Assembly: GCA_028345965.1 (NCBI GenBank)
Contig: JAOMEP010000003.1
Coordinates: 1-64,000, forward strand
Origin: Candidatus Nitrosopelagicus sp.
GTDB lineage: Archaea > Thermoproteota > Nitrososphaeria > Nitrososphaerales > Nitrosopumilaceae
Reading direction: 5' to 3'
Length of the DNA: 64,000 bases
The notes beneath the pieces are model-generated. The model did no database searches and was not told where the DNA came from. It worked only from the letters and a program-made list of their open reading frames with translations. Shown here piece by piece: positions 16,275 to 24,995 of this stretch (its first letter is position 1; every line of letters begins with the position of its first letter). Made by a program: the position numbers and the translations under genes.

Positions 16275-17591
16275 TTATTGCCTCGTAAATTTTGGTATTA
16301 TAAAATCACCAGCTTTTACTAAGAAAGGTGTGATAAATGCTGTAATTATTGCAATTATTCCTATCAATGGGAACAAAAATGCACTAACAACTCCAGCATC
16401 AACTCCAACCTTGACTATCACGATTGAGAATTCACCCCTTGGCGCTGCAAGTGTAAAAGCAGAACGGAGTGATTTTGGTTTTGGTTGTCTAAGCATAATA
16501 TTTCCGAGTAGATTTCCTCCAAGCTTCATACCAAGCGCAACTGCAATTAGTGCAATTGCAATGAAAATGTAGTTTTCTAATTGACTTACATCCATTAGAG
16601 CACCAACAGAAACAAAGAAGATTGCAACAAACATATCTTTTATTGGACTAGATAGAATTTTTGAAACTTCAGCAGATTTTGATTCAGCTACTAATACACC
16701 AGCAAGAAATGCACCAATTGCTACGGATAATCCTACAATATTTGCTAATAATGCATACCCAAAACACACACCTAAAACACTAAGTAATAAAATCTCTCGA
16801 TTTTCTGCACTTGCAACCTTATCGATTAATTTTGGAACTGTACGTATTCCAATAGTGAAAGTTCCAACTATCAAAATAGTGGCAACTACCACAACAGCAA
16901 CTGCACCTTCAATTGAGACAGTTCCTGCTAATGCAATTGATTCTAACGACGCAATTAAAATTACAGCAATAACATCTTCTACAATCAATATACCTAAAAC
17001 CAAAATAGAAGATTCTTTTTTGATCTTCCCTGTTTCTTCTAAAACCTTTACAATTATTGCAGTACTACTGATAGATAATGCAGCAGATATGAATAATGAA
17101 TCCATGAATCCTAGTCCAAGTAATGTAGATGCATAAAATACTACAATTAAAGTGAGAAACAGACCAAGTGATCCTACCAAAATCGCAACTTTTCCAATAG
17201 AACGTATTTTTGCAAATGGGAATTCTATACCAATTACAAACAAAAGTAAGATAACACCAATCTCAGCAAAAACATTGAGTGCCGCAATATCTGAAAGTAT
17301 TCCTATTGAACCACTAGGTTCACTACCACTTTCAGGAAGAAAAGATGTCCAAAGAGGAGATAATGGACCAATCAACATTCCTGCAAACAGGTACCCAATG
17401 ATGAGTGGTTGTCGTATCTTAAAGAATGCAAGGGTGACAATTCCTGCAAGAATCATTATCACTGCCAAATCAGTTACAAAGGTATCATGAGGCATCTGTA
17501 AAGGATTGATTTTATCAACCAGATTCCAAACTCCATCTTCAATTGAGCTTTCACCATTTCCAGTACCTAACTGAAGGAAAATATTTTGCAT
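16275..17591 (-). CDS. CPA2-family cation/proton antiporter (Kef/NapA-like)
   Basis: This 438-residue protein has about 12-13 transmembrane helices. Family blocks seen include 'ADLAVIMILAGIVTLAFFKIRQP', 'GEIGVILLLF'-type 'FAEIGVILLLFVIGIEF', 'LSISSTAIIVKVLEE' and 'AIGAFLAGVLVAES'. There is no C-terminal TrkA-N domain, unlike KefB/C. It exchanges Na+ or K+ for H+ across the membrane, for pH or salt homeostasis; ion specificity is not readable. It leads an operon with the following hypothetical gene. Confidence 0.9.
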   Translation of the reverse strand: MQNIFLQLGTGNGESSIEDGVWNLVDKINPLQMPHDTFVTDLAVIMILAGIVTLAFFKIRQPLIIGYLFAGMLIGPLSPLWTSFLPESGSEPSGSIGILSDIAALNVFAEIGVILLLFVIGIEFPFAKIRSIGKVAILVGSLGLFLTLIVVFYASTLLGLGFMDSLFISAALSISSTAIIVKVLEETGKIKKESSILVLGILIVEDVIAVILIASLESIALAGTVSIEGAVAVVVVATILIVGTFTIGIRTVPKLIDKVASAENREILLLSVLGVCFGYALLANIVGLSVAIGAFLAGVLVAESKSAEVSKILSSPIKDMFVAIFFVSVGALMDVSQLENYIFIAIALIAVALGMKLGGNLLGNIMLRQPKPKSLRSAFTLAAPRGEFSIVIVKVGVDAGVVSAFLFPLIGIIAIITAFITPFLVKAGDFIIPKFTRQ

Positions 17592-17667
17592 CTATCTATG
17601 GTGTATTAGTGAATTTAAAACGATTTTCAGGATACGGCTTTATTTTAAGAAATTTTTCACTATATTA

Positions 17668-17729
17668 TCTGGGATGATGATCAGAGTGTCTGATTAGTGA
17701 AGAAATAAGCTCTGGGGTATCTGACCAGA
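17668..17729 (+). ncRNA. candidate C/D box sRNA (2'-O-methylation guide)
   Basis: All C/D elements occur in order: terminal stem TCTGG (17668-17672) with CCAGA (17725-17729), C box ATGATGA (17674-17680), D' box CTGA (17690-17693), C' box GTGAAGA (17697-17703) and D box CTGA (17721-17724). The guide before D is AATAAGCTCTGGGGTAT; the one before D' is only 9 nt (TCAGAGTGT). A TATA-like 'TTTATTTTAA' sits about 25 nt upstream. Such RNAs direct fibrillarin to rRNA or tRNA sites; targets were not identified here. Confidence 0.68.
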
Positions 17730-17753
17730 AATGGTTATTTCAATAGAACCCTC

Positions 17754-17764
17754 GGTATATATCG
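17754..17764 (+). promoter_or_regulatory. TATA box of the 17785 microgene
   Basis: GGTATATATCG is centred about 27 nt before the ATG at 17785, the usual spacing for a leaderless archaeal transcript. It abuts the palindrome at 17765-17781. Confidence 0.55.
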
Positions 17765-17781
17765 TACCGTACCATACGGTA
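17765..17781 (+). promoter_or_regulatory. palindromic operator candidate
   Basis: TACCGTA-CCA-TACGGTA is a perfect 7-bp inverted repeat with a 3-nt spacer. It lies between the TATA box and the start codon, over the expected transcription start. A bound dimeric regulator here would block initiation. Confidence 0.55.
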
Positions 17782-17784
17782 TAC

Positions 17785-17892
17785 ATGATACAATGCGAAT
17801 ACTGCAACAGAGGTTTTATTGAAAGCCAAAACGGATTAGCTGAGAAAACAATTCATCAGTTATTACACGACCCAGAGATTATCAACAAATAA
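17785..17892 (+). CDS. 35-aa zinc-finger-like microprotein
   Basis: This short ORF (ATG 17785, TAA 17892) encodes a peptide starting MIQCEYCNRGF and ending 'LLHDPEIINK'. It has a CxxC knuckle, and H26 and H30 in 'TIHQLLHDPE' could complete a C2H2-like site of two Cys and two His. A strong TATA box and the palindrome directly upstream support expression and control. The family is not recognised. It may be a DNA- or protein-binding regulator, possibly of itself. Confidence 0.6.
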   Translation: MIQCEYCNRGFIESQNGLAEKTIHQLLHDPEIINK

Positions 17893-17954
17893 TCCTCTCG
17901 TTTTTCTTTTTTCATACCGCACTTTTTAAACCAGCAATGTGACTTGAGATTGTT

Positions 17955-19166
17955 ATGGTTGAAAGGAAGAATTCAAAAAAACAATCTACCAAAACAAATA
18001 GAGACCCAAGCCCAGCAAAATTATTCAATAAAGTAAATACAGTTTCAGAATCAACAAAAGTGTTATCTAAGGAGATTAAAGAAATGGCTAAGATCTTCAA
18101 AGATAATCAAAGAGTTTTGGTTTCGATGAGTAGTATGATGGAATCATTAAGTGTGGCAATGTCTCAGATGCAAAAACAAGCAAAACAAATGGACATAATT
18201 GAGGAAGATACACAGAGATTGTTTGCAGGATTTAATCAGGTAAAAGTACATGAAAAATTTATTGCAAAATTAAACAAGCAAACAGAAGAGATTGATAAAA
18301 AAATTATAAAAATAAATGAATATCAAAAAACAGTTCCAAAAACCAACGAAATTATGAAGTCAATTTCAGAAAGTAAACAATCTATACAAAATAATTCAAA
18401 AATGATTATGAAAATTGCAAATAGAGTAGATGAGGTAAAAGAGAAAATTGATAAAGTTCCAACAAAAACTGAAGGAAACATTACATCACAAATTGAAGAA
18501 TTACGAGAGAGTATAAAATCAATTACTAACAGAACTGGAGATATTGGAAAAGATATGTCTAATTTGAAAAATGAAATTGGTGGATTAGTTTCAAGTCCAA
18601 AAATTTCATCATTAATTGGAGATGGAATGAAGACATTCAAATCTGAAATGGAGGAAAAGATATCAAATATTTCAAATATGATTGACCGTTCAGACCAGAT
18701 TGCCTCAGAATTCCATCAAAAAACAGACAAAGTTATGCACGAATTACAAGGCGTAAAAGGAGTCACAAACAAAACTTCAGATGATAATTCTAAAGAGGTT
18801 ATGGCAATTTTGAAACTTAACGAATATCAATCAAGTATCAGAATGCAAGCAGAATCAAAATATGGAGATATAAAAGATATTGAAAAAATGGCTGCTCAAA
18901 CAACTGAATTAATTAATTTATTTGATAAACTCTCAATTGAAACGGAAGATAAGATTCCATTACCGCATGAAGTTAGACAATGGGCAGTAGGGAAAATTTT
19001 TGATTGTGCAGATAAATGGGAATTACGATTTTCAGAAGTACTAAACGTAATGGCTGAAAACTTGGGAAAAGAATTACTAAAAGAAGCAATAAGAATACCT
19101 CAAGTTAGAGATATTTTTGGAATTCGTGCAGTTGATGAGATTAGAAATGAATTAGGTATTTCTTAG
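17955..19166 (+). CDS. long coiled-coil protein with conserved C-terminal domain
   Basis: This is a 403-residue soluble protein. After a basic, polar N-terminus (1-35), residues about 40-300 are predicted to be continuous coiled coil rich in K/E/S/N ('NRVDEVKEKIDKVPTK'). The last 100 residues form a compact helical domain ('LPHEVRQWAVGKIFDCADKW'). It resembles scaffold or methyl-accepting-like helical proteins but lacks transmembrane segments and signalling motifs. Its stop interlocks with that of the glycosyltransferase gene. Confidence 0.75.
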   Translation: MVERKNSKKQSTKTNRDPSPAKLFNKVNTVSESTKVLSKEIKEMAKIFKDNQRVLVSMSSMMESLSVAMSQMQKQAKQMDIIEEDTQRLFAGFNQVKVHEKFIAKLNKQTEEIDKKIIKINEYQKTVPKTNEIMKSISESKQSIQNNSKMIMKIANRVDEVKEKIDKVPTKTEGNITSQIEELRESIKSITNRTGDIGKDMSNLKNEIGGLVSSPKISSLIGDGMKTFKSEMEEKISNISNMIDRSDQIASEFHQKTDKVMHELQGVKGVTNKTSDDNSKEVMAILKLNEYQSSIRMQAESKYGDIKDIEKMAAQTTELINLFDKLSIETEDKIPLPHEVRQWAVGKIFDCADKWELRFSEVLNVMAENLGKELLKEAIRIPQVRDIFGIRAVDEIRNELGIS

Positions 19167-21190
19167 ACATCTTGTGAAACATCATATTCTTGCATTTTTT
19201 GTTTCTTTTTATTGAGGACAGCAAATATTCCTAAGATTGCTGCAATCCAGATAGAACTGAAGATTATATTTGAAAAACTGACATACATGTAAGGTATAGC
19301 ATCAGCGATATTTTCTTGTATAAGTACAGAACGACTGTTAATATCCAACATTCCAGTATGGTATGCAGCACTATCAGTCGGTACTGCAGAAATTTTTTCA
19401 GCACTGATTAGCATTGTATCAAGATCAGATTGAATTCTTGAAAAATTAGTAGAATCAGTTGGAAAGATCCATACAGGATTTCCTGTTGCAGGTAGATTTG
19501 CTTTGATTGAATTAATGTCAGCAATAATTGATTGTGGATCTGATGTGGCTACAATTCTATCTAAGAAACCAACAGATTGATCAAGAGGATATACATCATT
19601 GGCGTAACCAGTGAATGCCATGAAACCACCGATTACGATTATTGCGAATATTCCGCCGAGTGCAAGTTTATAGAAACGATTAGCCATTTTTTCTTCCTTT
19701 GTTAATTGATGCTTTGTGGATTGTGGTCTTTTATATCTTGTATGAGAGAAGCTCAGCCACGAGATGTAAAAGAATCCAACTGCCTGTAAAGCAATTATAG
19801 GCACAAAGATAGGATTATTGGAAAAAATTGCTATGAATATTCCAAGTACACCATACACAGCAAAGAACATTTCCAGTAAAGTGGTCTTTGAAAATGGTAA
19901 ATTGTATGCTTTATCTCTCCAATCATCATCATTTTTGACAATTCCATATTTTGGAGTTCTAAGAAATTCATTCTTTTTTCCAAATACGCCATCAAATACC
20001 GCTACAGTGTTATTAACAGACATTCCAATTGAATAAACAAGAAGATATGGAAGCACTTTTGCTTTTGATTTCCAATCATTTTTGTACATTTTATGAATGA
20101 CAAGAAGATATGCACCAGGTCCCATGGCAAGATATGTCGCCAAAGTTAACGCTGGTAGAAAGCTAACAATGTAAAGATTAACTTCAGATGCAAGAAGTAT
20201 TGGAAGTGTGATAAATTGTATTAACATTAATGGAAAAACAATATGTCTAGTAAGTTGAATAAAAGCTTGGAGTTTGGTATCAAATGCTATTTTTCTTTTA
20301 AGTAAAATATTTCCAAGTAATTTAACAGCACATTGTATTGAACCTTTAGCCCAACGAAATTGTTGTCTTTTTGCACCATTCATTTGAACTGGAAGTTCAG
20401 CATCAACCACGATATCAGGCAAGAACAAACATTTCCAACCTTTCATTTGTGCTCTATAACTAAGATCTAGATCCTCCACCAAAGTTGCAGTATGCCAACC
20501 ACCTGCATCATCAATACATTCTTTTCTCCAAATTCCTGCGGTTCCATTAAAATTCATAAATAATTTAGAATTACTTTTTGCCTTTTGTTCTACCAAGAAA
20601 TGAAAATCTAAATTTAATGCTTGAGCCTGTGTGAGTGCAGAATAATTTTCATTGATATGACCCCACCTACATTGAACAAGACCGATGTTTGAACTTGTAA
20701 AGTGAGACATTGCTTTTTTGAGATACCATGTAGGTGGAATAAAATCTGCATCAAAAATTGCAACAAATTCACTCTTAGTTGATTTCATTGCATGTTTTAA
20801 AGCACCAGCCTTGTAACCAGTTCGTGTTCCTCTACGAACATGTTCAATATCAAAACCTAAATTCTGATATTGTTTTACAGTGCCCGACATTGTTTCAACA
20901 GTATCATCATCAGAATCATCTAATACCATGATTTTCATTTTTTCTTTAGGATAATCTTGTTGACAGATTGCATCAACTAATCTTGTCGCAACATACTTTT
21001 CATTATAGATTGGTAATTGAATGGTAATTGTTGGTTCGCCTACTTCAATTATTGAATTATCTTCCTTTCGACGACTTGATAAAAAGGCAAGATAATAAAA
21101 ATTACAGGTATAACCAATAATTAGAATTGCACAAAATATGAAGATTTGAAATACAAATTGAGTGAATGGGTTACCTTCCAATGTTACCAC
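19163..21190 (-). CDS. cellulose-synthase-like family 2 membrane glycosyltransferase
   Basis: This is a 675-residue protein. An N-terminal transmembrane helix (12-35) leads into a GT2 catalytic domain with DD (91-92), DAD (147-149, metal/UDP), ED in 'LVEDLDLS' (239-240, catalytic base) and QQFRW (276-280, product-binding). Several transmembrane helices follow (about 300-490), then an extracytoplasmic stretch and a final helix at 645-665. This is the architecture of processive beta-glycan synthases such as CesA/BcsA, without a PilZ domain. It probably makes and exports a surface or exopolysaccharide. Sugar specificity is unknown. Confidence 0.88.
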   Translation of the reverse strand: MVTLEGNPFTQFVFQIFIFCAILIIGYTCNFYYLAFLSSRRKEDNSIIEVGEPTITIQLPIYNEKYVATRLVDAICQQDYPKEKMKIMVLDDSDDDTVETMSGTVKQYQNLGFDIEHVRRGTRTGYKAGALKHAMKSTKSEFVAIFDADFIPPTWYLKKAMSHFTSSNIGLVQCRWGHINENYSALTQAQALNLDFHFLVEQKAKSNSKLFMNFNGTAGIWRKECIDDAGGWHTATLVEDLDLSYRAQMKGWKCLFLPDIVVDAELPVQMNGAKRQQFRWAKGSIQCAVKLLGNILLKRKIAFDTKLQAFIQLTRHIVFPLMLIQFITLPILLASEVNLYIVSFLPALTLATYLAMGPGAYLLVIHKMYKNDWKSKAKVLPYLLVYSIGMSVNNTVAVFDGVFGKKNEFLRTPKYGIVKNDDDWRDKAYNLPFSKTTLLEMFFAVYGVLGIFIAIFSNNPIFVPIIALQAVGFFYISWLSFSHTRYKRPQSTKHQLTKEEKMANRFYKLALGGIFAIIVIGGFMAFTGYANDVYPLDQSVGFLDRIVATSDPQSIIADINSIKANLPATGNPVWIFPTDSTNFSRIQSDLDTMLISAEKISAVPTDSAAYHTGMLDINSRSVLIQENIADAIPYMYVSFSNIIFSSIWIAAILGIFAVLNKKKQKMQEYDVSQDV

Positions 21191-21232
21191 TTTGAAACTT
21201 GTATCGGTGCTATATATCTGAAATTAAAAAAA

Positions 21233-22189
21233 TTACTTTTGTTCAAAGATTTTGATAGCTTTTGGAGGACAAACACCCTCACATGCAAGGCAGAAAATAC
21301 AATCAGGTTCTTTTGACATTAATGGTTTCTTATCAGATGCAGGATTTCCAGGAAATTCTGCAAATTCATAAACTGCTACGGGACATGCATCGATGCATGC
21401 ACCATCTGCAACACAGATATCGAAATCGACTGAAACAAATTCACCCCATACACCCATAATTCCATTTTCAGTACCAACTCGACCCCAAGTTTTGATCTCA
21501 TGACCAGTTTCAGCTTCAAATGATGGAGATTGTTTCATTTTTGATTTATACTCAACATCGATTGGACCAGGTTTTGCGCCATCTGGTACTTCCATGTTTG
21601 CTTCATCAATTTCTTCAATTTCTTCGTCGTCGGATGCAACTTTTGGTTTTGGTTTTGCATTAAGGACAATCATTGCTAATGGTGTTAATTCTTCTAATCT
21701 TTTGATTGATTCTTTTTCAGAAATTTTTTCAAGCTTCATTAGTGCAGCACGGAATTTTTCTTCAAGTATTGTATTACGTAAAATAGTATCAGTAACCATC
21801 TTTGCAAAATGATCAGCCTTTTTTCTATAATCTTTTAACCAATGCGGATCACCAAATTTGTCAATTGGCCAAATTTGATAAATAATATCAACAACATCAC
21901 CGGTTACAATTTCTACTGTAACATTCAAGTCAACCTTTTCATAATTTTTATCAAATTGATCAGGCATATTTTCTTCAGACCAATGATATGTAGCAAATAT
22001 TCTGTCTGCGTATATTTCCATTTCAAAGGCTTTTTTCAAACCATCGTGAATAGATTTGATTTCAAGAGGATCGTCCAATTTGAAAGGTAAACGGTACAAA
22101 CCAAGTTTAAATCCATGTAACGGATATACACCTCTTTTTGCAGTCTGAGACTCCATTGTGTAAACTCGATCTTTGAGTAAGAGTGACAT
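21233..22189 (-). CDS. ferredoxin with long N-terminal domain and two [4Fe-4S] motifs
   Basis: The last 60 of 318 residues carry 'CVADGACIDACPVAVYEF' and 'CIFCLACEGVCPPKAI', the paired Cys pattern of archaeal zfx-type ferredoxins. The first 250 residues are a soluble domain of unknown type with an acidic linker ('SDDEEIEEIDEANMEVPDGA'). It likely carries electrons in the cytoplasm. The unusual N-terminal extension may dock a specific partner. It is monocistronic, and divergent from nadK. Confidence 0.82.
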   Translation of the reverse strand: MSLLLKDRVYTMESQTAKRGVYPLHGFKLGLYRLPFKLDDPLEIKSIHDGLKKAFEMEIYADRIFATYHWSEENMPDQFDKNYEKVDLNVTVEIVTGDVVDIIYQIWPIDKFGDPHWLKDYRKKADHFAKMVTDTILRNTILEEKFRAALMKLEKISEKESIKRLEELTPLAMIVLNAKPKPKVASDDEEIEEIDEANMEVPDGAKPGPIDVEYKSKMKQSPSFEAETGHEIKTWGRVGTENGIMGVWGEFVSVDFDICVADGACIDACPVAVYEFAEFPGNPASDKKPLMSKEPDCIFCLACEGVCPPKAIKIFEQK

Positions 22190-22287
22190 TTACTTTAATG
22201 CGCTTTCAATTAGTTAAAAACCTTCTCGAGATAATTATAAAAAAAATGTCAAAAATATGAGAATTATTCATGAATAAGGTACTATCA

Positions 22288-22296
22288 TTTTTAAAT
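22288..22296 (+). promoter_or_regulatory. TATA box for nadK
   Basis: TTTTTAAAT is centred 27-28 nt before the TTG start at 22320, which fits a leaderless transcript and supports that start. Confidence 0.5.
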
Positions 22297-22319
22297 GCGG
22301 TAAAGTTTGGAGAGACTGC

Positions 22320-23135
22320 TTGAAACTAAACAAAGTTGCAATAGTGAGTAAATTTGGATCAAAGATTTCAGAAGATGCTGCAGAAATGATTTCAAAAAAA
22401 TTAATTGCAAAAAAGATCAAAGTCTACACAATTGCTCCAGTGAGCGTTACAGGATCTGAAAAAGTTGAATCACTTGAAGAGTTGTCAAAAATAAAATTAG
22501 ATTTGGCTGTAACATTAGGAGGTGATGGTACAACACTAAGAACATTTAGAAATCTTCGAAATGAAACGCCAATTTTAACCATAAATGTTGGAGGGAATAG
22601 GGGAATTCTTTCAGAGATAACATTAGATGATTTTGATGAAGCGGTTGATGCAATGATAAAAGATCAAGTTTGGTTGGATAAACGAACAAGAGTAGTAGCA
22701 ATATGTAATGGAGAAGAATTTTCACCAGCATTAAATGAAATTTATGTAAATCGTAAAAATTTAACAAAAACTGCAGAATTTGAGATTAAATTCCAAAATG
22801 ATACAGTGAAACAAAAGATGGATGGGGTTATAATTTCAACACCAAGCGGTTCTACAGGTCATTCGTTTTCAATTGGTGGACCATTACTTCATGAAAGTTT
22901 AGATGTACTGATTATAACTCCAGTCGCACCAGTACACCGATTACCATCAATTGTTGTTCCTGATGAAAAAATTGAGATTAATTGTTCACATGATTGCAAT
23001 ATTGTAATGGATGCACAAATGATCAAATCATCAGAAGTTGATCAAAAAATTACTATTAAGAAATTTAAGAATCAAGCAGTTTTTGTTCGATTAAAGAAAA
23101 AAGGTCTAAGACAAATGAATAAACTTGGTTTTTAG
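22320..23135 (+). CDS. nadK: NAD(+) kinase
   Basis: TTG start. The GGDGT motif is at 67-71 ('TLGGDGTTLRTFRN'), with the NE(I/Y) motif in 'ALNEIYVNRK' and 'STPSGSTGHSFSIGGPLL' downstream; together these define ATP-NAD kinases. It phosphorylates NAD to NADP in the cytoplasm. The 271-residue length is normal for archaea. It overlaps the start of nob1 by 11 bases, so the two are translated from one transcript. Confidence 0.93.
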   Translation: MKLNKVAIVSKFGSKISEDAAEMISKKLIAKKIKVYTIAPVSVTGSEKVESLEELSKIKLDLAVTLGGDGTTLRTFRNLRNETPILTINVGGNRGILSEITLDDFDEAVDAMIKDQVWLDKRTRVVAICNGEEFSPALNEIYVNRKNLTKTAEFEIKFQNDTVKQKMDGVIISTPSGSTGHSFSIGGPLLHESLDVLIITPVAPVHRLPSIVVPDEKIEINCSHDCNIVMDAQMIKSSEVDQKITIKKFKNQAVFVRLKKKGLRQMNKLGF

Positions 23136-23610
23136 AGTTTTAGATGCTACAGCATTTTATGCAGGAATACCATTTGCATCTAATGATTCTTTTATGACAA
23201 CTAGTATGGTGTATGAAGAAATACAGCACATCAAAACAAAACAAGGTGTACTGGAAATGTTACAACAAACAAATAGACTTCAGATAAGAGATCCTAGTGA
23301 AGAAAATATCATTATTGTAACAGATGCATCAATTAAGACAGGAGATAATTCAACAATTTCTAAACAAGATGTATCAATTATTGCATTAGCATTAGAAAAT
23401 GATATTGAATTAATCACGGATGATTTTGCGGTTACAAATGTTGCAAAACAATTAAAAATTAAAACATCTTCACTCATGACTGAGGGAATCAGAACAGTTG
23501 GAAAATGGATTAGGTATTGTTCAGCGTGTGGAAAAGAATTTTCAAAACAGAAAGAATGTCCAATATGTGGAAGTAAATTGAATAGAAAACTAATTAAAAA
23601 ATCAATTTAA
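23125..23610 (+). CDS. nob1: rRNA maturation endonuclease Nob1 (PIN + zinc ribbon)
   Basis: TTG start. The PIN domain occupies 1-120 with acidic residues D7, D82 and D99/D100. The C-terminal zinc ribbon has Cys 132/135 (YCSACG) and 145/148 (CPICG). This order and the 161-residue length match archaeal Nob1, which cleaves the 3' end of pre-16S rRNA. Other small-subunit maturation factors (KH/Dim2-like and RIO1) lie at 54-55 kb. It overlaps nadK upstream and interlocks stops with xpf downstream. Confidence 0.9.
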   Translation: MVFRVLDATAFYAGIPFASNDSFMTTSMVYEEIQHIKTKQGVLEMLQQTNRLQIRDPSEENIIIVTDASIKTGDNSTISKQDVSIIALALENDIELITDDFAVTNVAKQLKIKTSSLMTEGIRTVGKWIRYCSACGKEFSKQKECPICGSKLNRKLIKKSI

Positions 23611-24293
23611 GATTCATGTAATGTTTTCTGCCCAGATTTTTTATGAATTTTATTCTTATTTTGTAGCATTTTTTTAATTTTTTTTGCTTTCGCTTCTCCT
23701 AACCCAGGAGTTTTTGCAAGTTCGGTTATAGGTGCACATAATGCATCAAGTGGTGTTCCAAATTTTTCTAGTAAACGGATTGCAGATTTTTCTGCGACTC
23801 CAGGAAGACTACATAAAACAGAAAGTTGTTGTTTTTCCAAATTATTAGATTTTTTAATTTTTTTGAGAAATGGTCCTTTTGTTAGTTCTTTTCTTGATGA
23901 AAGTGACACTAAAAGTTTTGCAGTATGTGTTGCGCTGGGAGTAGGAATTACTGGAATCTTAAAGTCTAATGCAACGGTAGATAATGCACCATAAAATATC
24001 AGAGGATTATCAGTCAACTCTTCAATTTCATCCACATTTCCTTCTACCAATAAAATTGGATGTTGATAATGTTCAGTTAATCTACTACATTGATCAAATA
24101 AACGACCATCAAATATGGAAGAAAGTAAATCACGTATAGTTTTTCTTTCAACTATAGTTTCAGGAGCAACGATATAATCACCTATTGGAAGTGTTTTGAT
24201 TTCAGTCTTTACACCAATAGAAGACAAAAGTTTTGGAATACCACTCTTTTTCTCTCGTTCATCAACTATAATTCGTAATTCTTCAATTTTCAC
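23607..24293 (-). CDS. xpf: XPF/Mus81-type structure-specific nuclease (helicase-less)
   Basis: This 228-residue protein carries the ERCC4 nuclease signature: D11-E-R, 'IGDYIV' and 'VERKTIRDLLSS' (GDYnnnERKxxxD, 38-55). It is followed by a tandem helix-hairpin-helix region ('LPGVAEKSAIRLLEKFG', 'TPGLGEAKAKKIKKML'). The short helicase-less form is usual in Crenarchaeota and Thaumarchaeota, where it works as a dimer with PCNA on flaps and forks. It is the last gene of the exosome cluster, 39 bases after the prefoldin gene. Confidence 0.92.
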   Translation of the reverse strand: MKIEELRIIVDEREKKSGIPKLLSSIGVKTEIKTLPIGDYIVAPETIVERKTIRDLLSSIFDGRLFDQCSRLTEHYQHPILLVEGNVDEIEELTDNPLIFYGALSTVALDFKIPVIPTPSATHTAKLLVSLSSRKELTKGPFLKKIKKSNNLEKQQLSVLCSLPGVAEKSAIRLLEKFGTPLDALCAPITELAKTPGLGEAKAKKIKKMLQNKNKIHKKSGQKTLHES

Positions 24294-24332
24294 AATTATG
24301 TGATATAACCTATGTTAAAATTTGTTAAGGTT

Positions 24333-24725
24333 TTATGATGATGGTTTATCTGAGTTAGGAGAGTTAGGTTGGTTAGGATTTTTTAGCATCTCTTGAATTT
24401 TTTGTTCTTGTTCTTGAAGACTAGTTTTTAGTCGTTCTTCTTGTTTTGCCAACACAGTAGTTTTTGTTTTAGATAGCTCTTTTTTTTCTTCTAATTCATC
24501 AATGAGAGATTTTTTATCAGATTTTATTAGAATTGAGCCAGCATATTTGAAAACTTGATCACCATCAGCTGCTTTTTTTAATTCTTCTAATGCCCTATCA
24601 GATTCTGCATTTTCCATCTCAACTTGTTGTTTTTGCATTAAAATTGATTGTAGATTTTGTTGAGATTGTTGCATTTTTCCTATTTGTTCTTGTAGCCAAG
24701 GTGGCATTTGTTGTCCTGCAGACAT
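24333..24725 (-). CDS. pfdB: prefoldin beta subunit
   Basis: The 130-residue protein has N- and C-terminal coiled coils ('PPWLQEQIGKMQQSQQNLQ', 'EEKKELSKTKTTVLAKQEE') flanking a short beta hairpin ('VFKYAGSILIKSD'), the prefoldin beta fold. A Pro/Asn/Ser-rich tail is added. Prefoldin captures unfolded proteins and passes them to the thermosome. Its place after pcc1 and eL43 matches the conserved archaeal exosome neighbourhood. Confidence 0.92.
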   Translation of the reverse strand: MSAGQQMPPWLQEQIGKMQQSQQNLQSILMQKQQVEMENAESDRALEELKKAADGDQVFKYAGSILIKSDKKSLIDELEEKKELSKTKTTVLAKQEERLKTSLQEQEQKIQEMLKNPNQPNSPNSDKPSS

Positions 24726-24749
24726 AATTTACGATTTATTATTGTTTTA

Positions 24750-24995
24750 TTATGTCTTTACAGAGTTTATGGTATCATAAGATGCTTGTAACAGGCGTAA
24801 TGTAGAATTTAGATTTGCTCGTAAATGAGGTAAATGGTGCGATTCAAGTTCAATTATAATTTCATCATTAAGAGAGATTTTTGTTTTTGTAGGATTTTCA
24901 GGATAGAACTCATTGTCAGTGTTAATTGAATCATAAATTGATTTATTTTCTTTATCTGAAGAGAATTGAATTTTTGCGTTAAAGCTTAACGTCAT
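24750..24995 (-). CDS. pcc1: KEOPS complex subunit Pcc1
   Basis: The 81-residue protein ends with the Pcc1 pattern 'IELESHHLPHLRANLNSTLRLLQA'. Pcc1 dimerises the KEOPS complex, which makes t6A37 in ANN-decoding tRNAs. It overlaps the end of the eL43 gene by 17 bases. Confidence 0.85.
   Translation of the reverse strand: MTLSFNAKIQFSSDKENKSIYDSINTDNEFYPENPTKTKISLNDEIIIELESHHLPHLRANLNSTLRLLQASYDTINSVKT

Noticed and set aside
24300-24370. C/D-like boxes 'ATGATGATGG...CTGA' near the prefoldin gene end
   Set aside because: The motif lies within the pfdB coding end, has no C'/D' pair and no terminal stem.
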